Positions 52,336 to 61,123 of a stretch of 64,000 bases of DNA are shown here, one piece after another. The position numbers and the translations under genes are program-made. Each line of letters opens with the position of its first letter. The first letter of the stretch is position 1. A model generated the notes under the pieces. That model was not told the DNA's origin. It saw nothing but the letters and a program-made list of their open reading frames with translations, and made no database searches. Source of the DNA: UBA4971 sp029551185 (lineage in GTDB: Bacteria > Bacillota > SHA-98 > UBA4971). Location: positions 48,956 to 112,955 of the forward strand of contig DAOSZN010000005.1 in NCBI GenBank assembly GCA_035593725.1, read 5' to 3'.

Positions 52336-53718
52336 CTATGTTGTCTTTGATTGACAATTACATTGCTTCTTTGGGGCATGGTTCTTTTTCCAGATATCGT
52401 CCGCTACGTTACCCCATGCTTTGGCGTATCCATAGAGCGGCTGGCATAGAGCGGATGCAGTCAGATTATCCATCTGAGTTGGGTAAGCACCTGATGCCTC
52501 CACCATTTGCTGTAGTTTCTCAGGATTGTCAATCATCGGACACGGCCTGAGAAGATTCTCATTAAACGGTATGGAATCTTGATATGCTTTGAATAGAGGA
52601 GATTTCAATGCCTCCAAGAGTGTGGTATCTTTGATATTCACATTGGCGAAATGGATAAACGCGCATGGCTCGACTTCCCCTGTGGCGTTAATATGGAAGT
52701 AGCACTGTCCGCCGGCTATACATCCGCCTGTTACCCAACCGTCATTCCAGAAGTCCGCTATAAAGATGGGTTTCTCTGAGCGCCATCTGTTGACTGTCTT
52801 ATACATATGTTCTCTTTGCTCAGGGGTTGCCATGTACTCCAGGTCAGCCTGCCCCCCGACTGGGACGTAAGTAAACAGCCAGCCAAAGATACAACCTTTA
52901 TCTACCATTAAGTCTATGAATTCATCGCTACCGACTCTGTCGGTGTTCTCTCGATTATATGTAGCTGAGAAACCGTACACTACGCCTGCTTCGCGCAGAT
53001 TATCCATGGCCTGCATAACTTTGTTGAATACCCCTTTGCCGCGTCTGGCATCGGTTTCTTCTTCAAAGCCTTCTATGCTTATGGCGAAAGTCACATTTCC
53101 AATGTCAGCGAATTTCTTAGCGGCTTCCTTGTCAATCAAAGTACCGTTTGTGAACACATGAAATACCAGTTCATCATATTTTTTTGCCAAGGACATAAGA
53201 TCGTCCATTCTGACAGTGGGCTCACCGCCGGATACTACTATAAAGCGAATTCCGAGCTCTTCAGCTTCGCCGATAACCCTGTCTAAAGTGGCATAATCCA
53301 TGTCCTTGGTGCGATCGTACTCAGCTGCCCAACAGCCTTTGCACCTGAGATTGCATCTGCCTGTAGGATCAATAAGCATTGCCCATGGTATATGTACACC
53401 ATATTTTTGTTCAGTACGTTTGCGATACGTAGGAGCCAGTATACCTGCATGAACGAAAAAATTAATACCGACCTTATCTCGGACATTAGGCGCAACTTGA
53501 TTTAGAGTTCTGACAGCCAGGTTCCGCCAGTTATTATTCTCATCTGCCATAAACTTCGCCCAAGAACGGGCATATTCCTTGTGTATGGGTTCTCGCGCCA
53601 AGGTTTCTCCCCATTGAAGGATCTTAACGAGGTTCTTTTCGGGTTCGTTTGCCAGGTACCTCAGCATTTGCTTGACAACTGTCTCACCAAGCATAGCCTT
53701 TGCCCCTTCAAACGCCAT
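52336..53718 (-). CDS. Radical SAM/SPASM-type protein of unknown substrate
   Basis: 460 residues. An N-terminal helical domain (~1-110, MLRYLANEPEKNLVKILQWGETL) precedes the radical SAM core with the cluster motif CNLRCKGCWAAEY and FIVVSGGEPTVRMDDL. Additional C-terminal cysteines (GGCIAGGQCYFHINATGEVEPCAF, shown by parts CIAGGQCYF and GEVEPCAF; then LLRPCPMIDNP, ALCQPL, CNCQ) suggest auxiliary clusters. Start ATG at 53718 with GGGAGGAAG upstream on the minus strand. It lies downstream of an arsR gene on the same strand. Function not recognised. Confidence 0.85.
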   Translation of the reverse strand: MAFEGAKAMLGETVVKQMLRYLANEPEKNLVKILQWGETLAREPIHKEYARSWAKFMADENNNWRNLAVRTLNQVAPNVRDKVGINFFVHAGILAPTYRKRTEQKYGVHIPWAMLIDPTGRCNLRCKGCWAAEYDRTKDMDYATLDRVIGEAEELGIRFIVVSGGEPTVRMDDLMSLAKKYDELVFHVFTNGTLIDKEAAKKFADIGNVTFAISIEGFEEETDARRGKGVFNKVMQAMDNLREAGVVYGFSATYNRENTDRVGSDEFIDLMVDKGCIFGWLFTYVPVGGQADLEYMATPEQREHMYKTVNRWRSEKPIFIADFWNDGWVTGGCIAGGQCYFHINATGEVEPCAFIHFANVNIKDTTLLEALKSPLFKAYQDSIPFNENLLRPCPMIDNPEKLQQMVEASGAYPTQMDNLTASALCQPLYGYAKAWGNVADDIWKKNHAPKKQCNCQSKTT

Positions 53719-53856
53719 GATATCTTCCTCCCTTGCAGAAGACCTATTAAGAGGTCAGTCATGAATAATGAAACAGGATACTATTCATTCACCATAAGAT
53801 AAACACATTTCCGTGAACCGGACTAAACCGCTGCAACCAACAACCCGTCAACATCG

Positions 53857-54159
53857 CTACAACGAAAACATATGCTTTCGTTCGAGGAGCACATTAAGAA
53901 GATTGCGCACTTCCTCAAGAAGGGCATGGTTTATACTGCATAGAGTATACTTGCCTTCCCGATGCAGCCTAACCAGACCGGCCTCATTGAGCACCTTAAG
54001 TTGCTGAGAAACAGCGGATTGGCTGATTCCGAGCTTCTCCTCCAGCTCCCTGACACTAAAGGGTTTTGATGAAACCAGATCCAGAATTTTGAAACGTGTT
54101 TCTTGCCCGAGCGCTCGAAACGCCCGGACCGGGTCCTTTGTTTTTGATATAGAGTTCAC
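53857..54159 (-). CDS. ArsR-family winged-helix regulator
   Basis: 100 residues: DPVRAFRALGQETRFKILDLVSS, then LEEKLGISQSAVSQQLKVLNEAGLV and HREGKYTLCSI, the ArsR fold. The usual ELxVCxC metal site in the recognition region is not present, so it may not be a metal sensor. The only canonical start is GTG at 54159, but GGGAG abuts it without spacing. Likely co-regulates the radical SAM gene behind it. Confidence 0.88.
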   Translation of the reverse strand: MNSISKTKDPVRAFRALGQETRFKILDLVSSKPFSVRELEEKLGISQSAVSQQLKVLNEAGLVRLHREGKYTLCSINHALLEEVRNLLNVLLERKHMFSL

Positions 54160-54193
54160 CTCCCTGTCAGGGATTGATTAGTTACGCATAGGC

Positions 54194-54206
54194 TTATCAC
54201 TGATAA
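54194..54206. promoter_or_regulatory. Candidate operator palindrome
   Basis: TTATCACTGATAA is a perfect 6-1-6 inverted repeat, 35 bp before the arsR start codon. ArsR-family operators are often short inverted repeats of this type; autoregulation is inferred. The 333-bp gap 54160-54492 also holds the two divergent promoters listed. Confidence 0.4.
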
Positions 54207-54271
54207 ACTTACTGATTGCAAGCACAATGCTGGAAAAGTCAGCAAGTTAAATCATATTACCATTTGCTTAT

Positions 54272-54300
54272 ATGTTAAACTCCATTTTCAATCTTGTCAA
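54272..54300 (-). promoter_or_regulatory. Sigma-A promoter for arsR
   Basis: On the minus strand TTGACA (54300-54295) and TAACAT (54277-54272) are separated by 17 bp. Predicted transcript starts near 54265, leaving about 105 nt of leader that contains the TTATCACTGATAA palindrome. Confidence 0.5.
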
Positions 54301-54392
54301 TGCGATTTCGGACCAGAATGTCGGACCAGAGCCATTTGTGCTGCAGTCTCTAAGTTTAGAAAATGACACCAGTCCGGAAAATTCTGATAAAA

Positions 54393-54421
54393 TTGCCCTG
54401 GTTCTCCGGTGATGTTATAAT
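54393..54421 (+). promoter_or_regulatory. Sigma-A promoter for lepA
   Basis: TTGCCC (54393-54398) and a perfect TATAAT (54416-54421) spaced by 17 bp, 72 bp before the lepA start. Confidence 0.6.
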
Positions 54422-54492
54422 ACATACTGGATGTGGCCGGGACTCTCGTTCTTTGGGCCACATTTGCTTGATACTACGGAGGTGCGATATCT

Positions 54493-56289
54493 TTGAGGAG
54501 TTCCAGTATAAGGAATTTCTGTATAATTGCTCACATAGACCATGGGAAGTCAACTCTCGCAGACAGGATACTTGAAACAACGTCGTCTATTTCAGGGCGT
54601 GACATGACTGATCAGGTTCTCGACAGCATGGATCTGGAGCGTGAGCGAGGTATTACGATTAAAGCCAAAGCCGTGCGCCTCACATACAAGTCTCCCGACG
54701 GCAACGAATATATCTTTAACCTCATCGATACTCCGGGGCATGTGGACTTTGGTTACGAAGTCTCGCGCAGTCTTGCAGCATGCGAAGGGGCAGTGCTGGT
54801 GGTCGATGCCTCTCAGGGGATTGAAGCGCAAACTCTGGCTAACCTTTACCTTGCAGTAGAGAATGATCTTGTGATAATCCCTGTGATAAACAAGATAGAC
54901 CTCCCTAACGCAGACCCGGAGAGGGTCAGGAGGGAGCTTCAGGATATTGTTGGGTTCAGCCCGGATGAATTCATATTTGCCTCGGCGAAAACAGGTCAGG
55001 GTGTACAAGAGATATTAGAGGCTATCGCGCATAGGGTCCCACCGCCGAGCGGCGATTCTGAAGCTCCTCTTAAGGCCTTAATCTTTGATTCACACTTTGA
55101 TCCTTACAGGGGAGTCATTGCATATACGCGAGTTGTGGATGGTCATCTTACATGCGGGATGCGGATAAAGCTAATGGCGATTGATAAGGAATTTGAGGTA
55201 ACCGAGTTGGGGGTCTTCAAGCCTCATATGGACGAGACGCGCTCCTTGTCCGCAGGTGAGGTAGGGTATGTGGCTGCAGGGGTGAAGAATGTCCAGGACA
55301 TGCATGTGGGTGACACTATCACTTCAGCTGAGTTCTCTGCAGACGCTCCTCTCCCAGGTTACAGGCAGGCAAGGCCTATGGTGTTCTGCGGGCTCTATCC
55401 TGCAGACACCTGCCGGTATGAAGACATTCGGGACGCCTTAACGAAGCTTCGGTTAAATGATGCTTCCCTCAAATTTGAGCCGGAGACGTCAGTCGCTTTG
55501 GGATTTGGTTTCAGGTGCGGTTTTCTCGGGTTATTGCACATGGATATAATTCAAGAACGCCTGGAGCGTGAGTTTGACCTGAATCTAATAACCACAGCCC
55601 CAACTGTCGTGTATCAGGTGGAGAAGACTTCAGGAGAAATGGTGGAGATTGACAGCCCGGCTAAGCTTCCTCCTGCCTCAAAAATCCAGGCTATTCTGGA
55701 GCCATATGTCCAGGCTGTCATCATTACCCCTTCCGACTATATAGGGCCTGTAATGGAGCTATGCCAGGAAAGGCGGGGCGAGTACAAGAATATGGAGTAC
55801 TTGAGCGAAAGCCGTGTGAGGATTGTCTATAACCTGCCTCTTTCCGAGATTCTTCTGGACTTCTTTGACCGGCTTAAATCACGGACCAGAGGGTATGCGT
55901 CTTTGGATTATGATTATATCGGTCATTTTGAGTCAGATCTTGTCAAGCTGGATATTCTCCTTAACGATATGCCTGTGGACGCGCTTTCGTGCATGATCCA
56001 CAGGGAAAAGGCACAGGAGAGAGGGCGTCAGTTAGTGGAGAAGTTAAGAGAAACTATTCCGCGTCAGCTTTTTGATGTGCCGATCCAGGCTGCCATAGGG
56101 TCTCAGGTGATTGCGAGAGAAACTGTGCGGGCAATGCGCAAAAACGTGCTGCAAAAATGCTATGGAGGAGATGTTTCACGAAAGCGGAAGCTCTTGGAGA
56201 AACAGAGAGAAGGCAAAAGACGCATGAAACAACTGGGAAATGTGGAGATTCCTCAGGAGGCGTTTATGGCTGTTCTAAAGGTGGACTAA
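54493..56289 (+). CDS. lepA: Elongation factor 4 (LepA)
   Basis: Ribosome-binding GTPase of the EF-G type that affects translocation and ribosome assembly. AHIDHGKSTL (G1), DTPGHVDF (G3) and NKIDLP (G4), and the LepA-specific C-terminus ending KRKLLEKQREGKRRMKQLG are visible. 598 residues. TTG 54493 with GGAGGTG eight bases upstream. Followed by hemW as in Bacillus, though hrcA-grpE-dnaK do not follow. Confidence 0.98.
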   Translation: MRSSSIRNFCIIAHIDHGKSTLADRILETTSSISGRDMTDQVLDSMDLERERGITIKAKAVRLTYKSPDGNEYIFNLIDTPGHVDFGYEVSRSLAACEGAVLVVDASQGIEAQTLANLYLAVENDLVIIPVINKIDLPNADPERVRRELQDIVGFSPDEFIFASAKTGQGVQEILEAIAHRVPPPSGDSEAPLKALIFDSHFDPYRGVIAYTRVVDGHLTCGMRIKLMAIDKEFEVTELGVFKPHMDETRSLSAGEVGYVAAGVKNVQDMHVGDTITSAEFSADAPLPGYRQARPMVFCGLYPADTCRYEDIRDALTKLRLNDASLKFEPETSVALGFGFRCGFLGLLHMDIIQERLEREFDLNLITTAPTVVYQVEKTSGEMVEIDSPAKLPPASKIQAILEPYVQAVIITPSDYIGPVMELCQERRGEYKNMEYLSESRVRIVYNLPLSEILLDFFDRLKSRTRGYASLDYDYIGHFESDLVKLDILLNDMPVDALSCMIHREKAQERGRQLVEKLRETIPRQLFDVPIQAAIGSQVIARETVRAMRKNVLQKCYGGDVSRKRKLLEKQREGKRRMKQLGNVEIPQEAFMAVLKVD

Positions 56290-56324
56290 ATCAGTGCAGG
56301 TCTTATGATTCGCAAGGCCTGGGT

Positions 56325-57464
56325 TTGTATATTCACATCCCCTTTTGCGTGAAAAAGTGCGATTACTGTGATTTCAATTCCTATGCCATAGGCTCCGTTA
56401 ATGAGTCAGAAAAGGCGCTATGCCGGTATATAGAAGCGCTTCTCGAGGAAGCTCGAATTCAGTCTGAGGCAGTAACGGAGCTGGGAGCGCAGGTGAGTAC
56501 AGTTTATCTGGGAGGGGGCACCCCTACGTATCTTCCGGAAATCTTGCTGTCATCTCTTTTGACTGAGGTTTTCCGATTGTTTCCCATTGCGGATAATGCT
56601 GAAATAACAGTGGAATCCAACCCGGGAACAGCAACTTACAGGAAGCTGCGTTGCCTGAGAGATATCGGGGCGACACGCCTCAGTATAGGGGTTCAATCAC
56701 TAAATGACAGTCTTCTTGCCAGGTTGGGTCGTGTGCACAGCGCATCCGATTCCATTCAGACATTTCATCTTGCGAGGGAGGCGGGGTTTGATAACATAAA
56801 TATCGATCTTATATATGCCATCCCAGGCCAGACAATGGATGACTGGGAGGAGACTCTGGATTCAGTGATAGGACTCAGGCCGGAACACATTTCCGCTTAC
56901 GGACTGATGCTTGAAGAAGGAACGCCTTTATGGCGCAAGGTGAAGTCGGGAACGTTGGCTGTCTGTGATGAAGATCTTGAGATAGACATGTACTATTCTG
57001 CCAAAGAGAAGTTGAGTCTGGCAGGATATCAGCACTATGAGATATCCAATTTCGCCTTGCTCGGGTATGAGTGTCGTCACAATATCATCTATTGGAGACT
57101 TGAGCCATATATCGGCCTTGGGGCAGGGGCGCATTCATATGTAAAGAGAGAAATACGAAGCAACCTCGCTCATCCTCAGGACTACCTCCGCTCAATTAAG
57201 AGTGTAGGCTCCAGTGTCTGCGAGAGGGAGGTTTTCTCCAAGGCGGACGAGATGTCAACTGTAATGATTCTTGGGCTGAGAATGACCTGCGGTGTAGGGG
57301 AAAGCGAATTTCACAGGCGTTTTGGGATATCCATGCGTGACGCTTTTGGTGAGGCTATCGCAAAAGGTGTGGCAAATGGACTTCTTAAATGGGACGGAGA
57401 CAGGCTTAAGCTTACCCGTTACGGCTTGATGCTTTCCAATGAAGCTATGCAGGAGTTTTTGTGA
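56325..57464 (+). CDS. hemW: Radical SAM heme chaperone HemW (HemN-like)
   Basis: 379 residues. The motif YIHIPFCVKKCDYCDFNSY supplies CxxxCxxC, and GGGTPTYLP, ESNPGTA, SIGVQSLND and EISNFA(L) follow; the C-terminal wing domain ends GLMLSNEAMQEFL. HemW lacks the fourth Cys of true coproporphyrinogen dehydrogenase and acts in heme insertion. No ATG or GTG start is available: TTG 56325 just before YIHIPFC is the first canonical codon in a frame that runs back into lepA, so either it is used or translation is coupled to lepA. Confidence 0.92.
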   Translation: MYIHIPFCVKKCDYCDFNSYAIGSVNESEKALCRYIEALLEEARIQSEAVTELGAQVSTVYLGGGTPTYLPEILLSSLLTEVFRLFPIADNAEITVESNPGTATYRKLRCLRDIGATRLSIGVQSLNDSLLARLGRVHSASDSIQTFHLAREAGFDNINIDLIYAIPGQTMDDWEETLDSVIGLRPEHISAYGLMLEEGTPLWRKVKSGTLAVCDEDLEIDMYYSAKEKLSLAGYQHYEISNFALLGYECRHNIIYWRLEPYIGLGAGAHSYVKREIRSNLAHPQDYLRSIKSVGSSVCEREVFSKADEMSTVMILGLRMTCGVGESEFHRRFGISMRDAFGEAIAKGVANGLLKWDGDRLKLTRYGLMLSNEAMQEFL

Positions 57465-57552
57465 GAACTTGTCCGGATTGTCAGACATAGAGGTATCCTG
57501 CAGGAAACAGGTAAAGAGAGGCGAAACAGAATATGGAAAGGAGGCCTGGCAT

Positions 57553-58296
57553 ATGGCAAAATTCGGCATAATAGGAGGGACCGGGTTTTACAAGTTAGAG
57601 GCTCTGCCCATTGTACGGGAAGAAGATGTCACCAACAAATACGGTACAGCTCGTGTGTCTATTGCGGAGTATAAAGGTTCTGAAATAGCTTTTGTGCCAA
57701 GACACGGAGCCGGCCATTCACTTCCTCCGCATGTAGTCAATTACCGTGCGAACATAAAGGCAATGAAGGATCTGGGTGTGGACTACATTATGTCAACAGC
57801 AGCTGTCGGTTCATTACATATGCTGTTGCCCCCGGGGGAGCTCGTGCTACTGTCCCAGTTTATAGATTGGACAAGACGTAGGATTGGAACATTCTTTGAT
57901 GAAGAGGATCCCAATTTCAAGCATGTCGATGTCACAGAGCCTTTCTCAGGATTTCTCCGAGAGAAGATATTGGAGGCAGCGAAGGATAATGACATCCATC
58001 TTCACCCATACGGCACATATGTCTCAGCTGAAGGGCCCAGATTCGAGACACCGGCTGAGATTTCCATGATGCGGCTGGTGGGCGGGGATGTTGTAGGGAT
58101 GACCATTGTGCCCGAGGTTGTGCTGGCCAACGAGGCGGAAATAGACTACGCTACAGTGACTGTTACCACGAACTATGGCGCAGGAATGCTGCCTGGGAAG
58201 GTAAGGCATGAGGAAGTCGGAGAGATTTTCGCCGGAGCCAAGAAACGTCTTGAGAGGCTTTTCATGGCGACTTTAGACCTTTTGTTGGAAGGGTGA
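57553..58296 (+). CDS. mtnP: Methylthioadenosine / 6-oxopurine nucleoside phosphorylase (MTAP family)
   Basis: 247 residues, PNP/MTAP fold: GIIGGTGFY, RHGAGHSLPPHVVNYRAN, AAVGSL, PYGTYVSAEGPRFETPAEI and MTIVPEVVLANEAEI. Adenosine-specific MTAPs carry Asp in the base-binding loop (TDYD); here the loop reads TTNYGAGM with Asn, as in 6-oxopurine-preferring members, so methylthioinosine or inosine may be accepted. ATG 57553 has GGAAAGGAGG 8 nt upstream. Overlaps the mtnA reading frame end to start. It provides methylthioribose-1-phosphate. Confidence 0.92.
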   Translation: MAKFGIIGGTGFYKLEALPIVREEDVTNKYGTARVSIAEYKGSEIAFVPRHGAGHSLPPHVVNYRANIKAMKDLGVDYIMSTAAVGSLHMLLPPGELVLLSQFIDWTRRRIGTFFDEEDPNFKHVDVTEPFSGFLREKILEAAKDNDIHLHPYGTYVSAEGPRFETPAEISMMRLVGGDVVGMTIVPEVVLANEAEIDYATVTVTTNYGAGMLPGKVRHEEVGEIFAGAKKRLERLFMATLDLLLEG

Positions 58297-58301
58297 CGAG
58301 C

Positions 58302-59357
58302 GTGGCCTATGGAACTAAAGAAGATCTCCCGTTCCTGATTCGACCTGAGAATACGGCGCGCTATGAAGATGGGGAGGTCCTGATTCTTGACCGCAGGGTT
58401 TATCCATTCGATGTCAAGTTTGTGCGCTGTAAGACGTACAGAGACGTGGCTCAGGCAATCAAGGATATGGTTACTCAAAGCGGCGGCCCTCCTTTTTGTG
58501 CAGGTTACGGTATGGCGCAGGCTGCACGCGAAGCTGTAAGCAGGTCCCATGAAGGCATTCTGGAGGAGTTAGAGAGAGCAGCCGGATATTTAATCAACAC
58601 GAGGCCTACTAACAACAGTATCGTCTTGATGACTGAAAAGATGCTGGAAGTAGGACGAAAGGCCCTATGGGAAGGACAAGATGTAGAGGATGCATTAGTT
58701 AAGGCTGTCGATGCTGAATTTGAGGCTAGGCACAAAAGAGGATTAGCTATAGGCGAAAACGGGGCAAGCCTTCTTATAGACGGGGATTCAATTCTGAATC
58801 ATTGCTGGGCTGAAAGCGGAATTGTCTATACCGCTTATGTAGCTCGTCAACAGGGGATGAGGCTTAAGGCCTACTGTTCTGAGACGCGGCCTTACCTTCA
58901 AGGAGCCCGGCTCACCGCTGACGCGCTCTGTGACATGGGGATTGAAACAACTGTAATCACAGATAACATGCCTGCCTACCTCATGTCCAAAGGTATGATA
59001 TCGAAATTCTTCACAGGCGCGGACAGAGTTACAATGGATGGCAGCGTAATCAATAAGATAGGCACTTTGCAGATTGCCATATGCGCTCATCATTTCGGTA
59101 TTCCGTTTTTTGCGTTTTGCGATGGGCCTGATCCGAAGGCTCCTACAGCTGCTGACGTAATTATAGAGGAGCGGGATCCCAGCGAGGTTTTGAAGTGCTT
59201 GGGACAACGTACTGCCACGCCTAAAGCAAAGGGGTACTATCCTGCATTTGACGTAACGCCACCTGAGTTTGTAAGCGCCATAGTTACTGACCGCGGGGTT
59301 TTCACGCCTTATTCCATGGCTGATTACCGGCAAGTTGGGTCAGGGAGGTCAAAGTAG
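58302..59357 (+). CDS. mtnA: Methylthioribose-1-phosphate isomerase (eIF-2B alpha family)
   Basis: 351 residues. Family motifs TRPTN, ILNHCWAESG (catalytic Cys), FTGADRVTMDGSVINKIGT (catalytic Asp in GAD) and PAFDVTPPEFVSAIVTDRG. It converts methylthioribose-1-phosphate to the ribulose form. The usual CNAGALAT is replaced by CWAESGIVYT, so substrate range may differ. GTG 58302 follows GGAAGGG; GTG 58293 overlapping the mtnP stop would add three residues. Confidence 0.9.
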   Translation: MAYGTKEDLPFLIRPENTARYEDGEVLILDRRVYPFDVKFVRCKTYRDVAQAIKDMVTQSGGPPFCAGYGMAQAAREAVSRSHEGILEELERAAGYLINTRPTNNSIVLMTEKMLEVGRKALWEGQDVEDALVKAVDAEFEARHKRGLAIGENGASLLIDGDSILNHCWAESGIVYTAYVARQQGMRLKAYCSETRPYLQGARLTADALCDMGIETTVITDNMPAYLMSKGMISKFFTGADRVTMDGSVINKIGTLQIAICAHHFGIPFFAFCDGPDPKAPTAADVIIEERDPSEVLKCLGQRTATPKAKGYYPAFDVTPPEFVSAIVTDRGVFTPYSMADYRQVGSGRSK

Positions 59358-59406
59358 CAGACGTATACTCATTATTTAGTGATTTGCTTTTGAGGAGGCG
59401 TAAAAA

Positions 59407-60018
59407 GTGGATTCTTCGGAGCTTAGGATCCGGGTAATTGAAACAGCCAAGGCCATGTTGCGGTTAGGACTGACAGTTGGCACAGGAGGGAATGTAAGCG
59501 TCAGGTGCCCTGATGACAAAACATTCTTGATTACTCCAAGCAGTCTCCCCTATGAGACTCTCACGCCCGATGATATTGTGGCGGTTGACCTTGCTGACGG
59601 GGCTTACAAAGGGCGTAACAAGCCGTCCATAGAACTCCATCTCCACAGAAAGGTATATCTGACGCGTCGTGATGTCAGCGCTGTCGTCCATGCGCATCCG
59701 CCGATTGCGTCTGCGCTTGCGGTTTCCGGCAAGCCGCTCCCACTGATTATTGACGCATGCACATTTGCATTTAAAGACAAGGTTGAAGTTGCGGAGTATG
59801 CAAAACCCGGGACTCTTGAACTTGCAGAAAACACAGTCAAGGCGTTAGGCAATAACACAGCGGTTCTATTAGCCAACCATGGTATTCTGTGCGTAGGGGA
59901 TAATCTTGACAGTGCCTTGGAAAGGTGTGAAGTCCTTGATAAGGCGGCCTTGACGTATATCTTGTCTTTAATTGTGGGCACGCCCAGTTGCTTGAGGCCT
60001 CTTTCCGATGGAGGCTGA
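59407..60018 (+). CDS. Class II aldolase (fuculose-phosphate/methylthioribulose-phosphate aldolase type)
   Basis: 203 residues: TGGNVSVR, SSLPYETLTPDDIV, the catalytic Glu and zinc ligands in SIELHLH, VVHAHPP and LLANHGIL. Related to FucA, AraD and the Ald2 aldolase that splits methylthioribulose-1-phosphate into DHAP and methylthioacetaldehyde. It follows mtnP and mtnA in the same order expected of an oxygen-independent MTA salvage (DHAP shunt). MtnB dehydratase is the other possibility from the same superfamily, but mtnC/mtnD/mtnK are absent. GTG 59407 with GAGGAGGCG. Confidence 0.85.
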   Translation: MDSSELRIRVIETAKAMLRLGLTVGTGGNVSVRCPDDKTFLITPSSLPYETLTPDDIVAVDLADGAYKGRNKPSIELHLHRKVYLTRRDVSAVVHAHPPIASALAVSGKPLPLIIDACTFAFKDKVEVAEYAKPGTLELAENTVKALGNNTAVLLANHGILCVGDNLDSALERCEVLDKAALTYILSLIVGTPSCLRPLSDGG

Positions 60019-60133
60019 TTCTGTGCGGTTCACGTTTTAAAGTTGTGACCGTTGCTGCGCTGGATGCATACGATGTATGGTCTTCATCCATAATCTATGG
60101 ATATGTCATTCCTGTTTAAGGAGGGCATGGGCC

Positions 60134-61123
60134 ATGCCTGCTTTTGAATCCCGAAACCCTGATCTTGTCCTTGTAGGCTTGGAAGAGGGGCGGCTCAGCG
60201 CGGTCGAAGCTATACAAGCCTTAAGTACGTCCTGTGATTCCCATACCAAGAAGCGACAGACGGATACGGAAAGCCCTGATTCAAGCGAATGGAGGTTGCG
60301 TGAGGCCCTCTCAGAACTGGACAGTCTGATCGGACTCACCGCAGTCAAAGCGCTTGTCCGTGAGCTTGTGGCGTACGTTAAGATTCAACAGATCAGGGAG
60401 ATGCGCCAGCTTGCTTCAGAGGCTTTGGTTTTACATATGGTTTTTAGCGGCAATCCCGGGACAGGGAAGACTACATGCGCCCGGCTCATGGGGAAAATCT
60501 TTCGGGAAATGGGAGTATTGGAAAAAGGCCATCTTGTAGAGAGGGAGCGGGCTGATCTCGTCGGAGAGTATATAGGTCATACCGCTCAGAAGACGCGGGA
60601 ACAGATTAAGAAAGCCTTAGGCGGCATACTCTTTATTGATGAAGCGTATTCTTTGGCTACAGGCGGCGAGAAGGATTTTGGCAAGGAATCAATTTCTACG
60701 TTGATCAAAGCGATGGAAGACAACAAAGACAAGTTCATAGTGATACTGGCCGGATACCGTGAAGAAATGACAAAATTTATCCAGTCAAACCCGGGCATAC
60801 GTTCGCGCTTTCCTATCCACATTGAGTTTCCTGATTATACTACGGAAGAATTGATGCTCATTGCAGACCTTATGCTAAAGAAGAGGGATTACAGACTGGA
60901 TGTTGCAGCCAGGGCCAAACTGGAAGCGCAACTTAGCAGAAACTTAGGGACTGACAGTGATCATTCAGGCAATGCCCGCCTCGTCAGGAACATTATCGAG
61001 CGTGCTATAAGACGCCAAGCGCTTCGGCTTGTAGACAAAAAGCAACTGACTCGGGAAGAACTCATGCTTATCCGAAGGGAAGACATCGAATACAATCATG
61101 AAGCGGTGTATCGTTTTGGGTAA
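60134..61123 (+). CDS. spoVK: Stage V sporulation protein K / CbxX-type AAA+ ATPase
   Basis: 329 residues. A divergent ~75-residue N-terminal part precedes the AAA+ core: LIGLTAVKALVRELVAYV, Walker A SGNPGTGKTTCARLMG, HLVERERADLVGEYIGHTAQKT, Walker B GGILFIDEAYSLA and AGYREEM, GIRSRFP. SpoVK is needed for spore maturation in Bacillus. ATG 60134 follows AAGGAGGG; the frame extends upstream without a good start. The next gene overlaps by 26 nt. Confidence 0.93.
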   Translation: MPAFESRNPDLVLVGLEEGRLSAVEAIQALSTSCDSHTKKRQTDTESPDSSEWRLREALSELDSLIGLTAVKALVRELVAYVKIQQIREMRQLASEALVLHMVFSGNPGTGKTTCARLMGKIFREMGVLEKGHLVERERADLVGEYIGHTAQKTREQIKKALGGILFIDEAYSLATGGEKDFGKESISTLIKAMEDNKDKFIVILAGYREEMTKFIQSNPGIRSRFPIHIEFPDYTTEELMLIADLMLKKRDYRLDVAARAKLEAQLSRNLGTDSDHSGNARLVRNIIERAIRRQALRLVDKKQLTREELMLIRREDIEYNHEAVYRFG

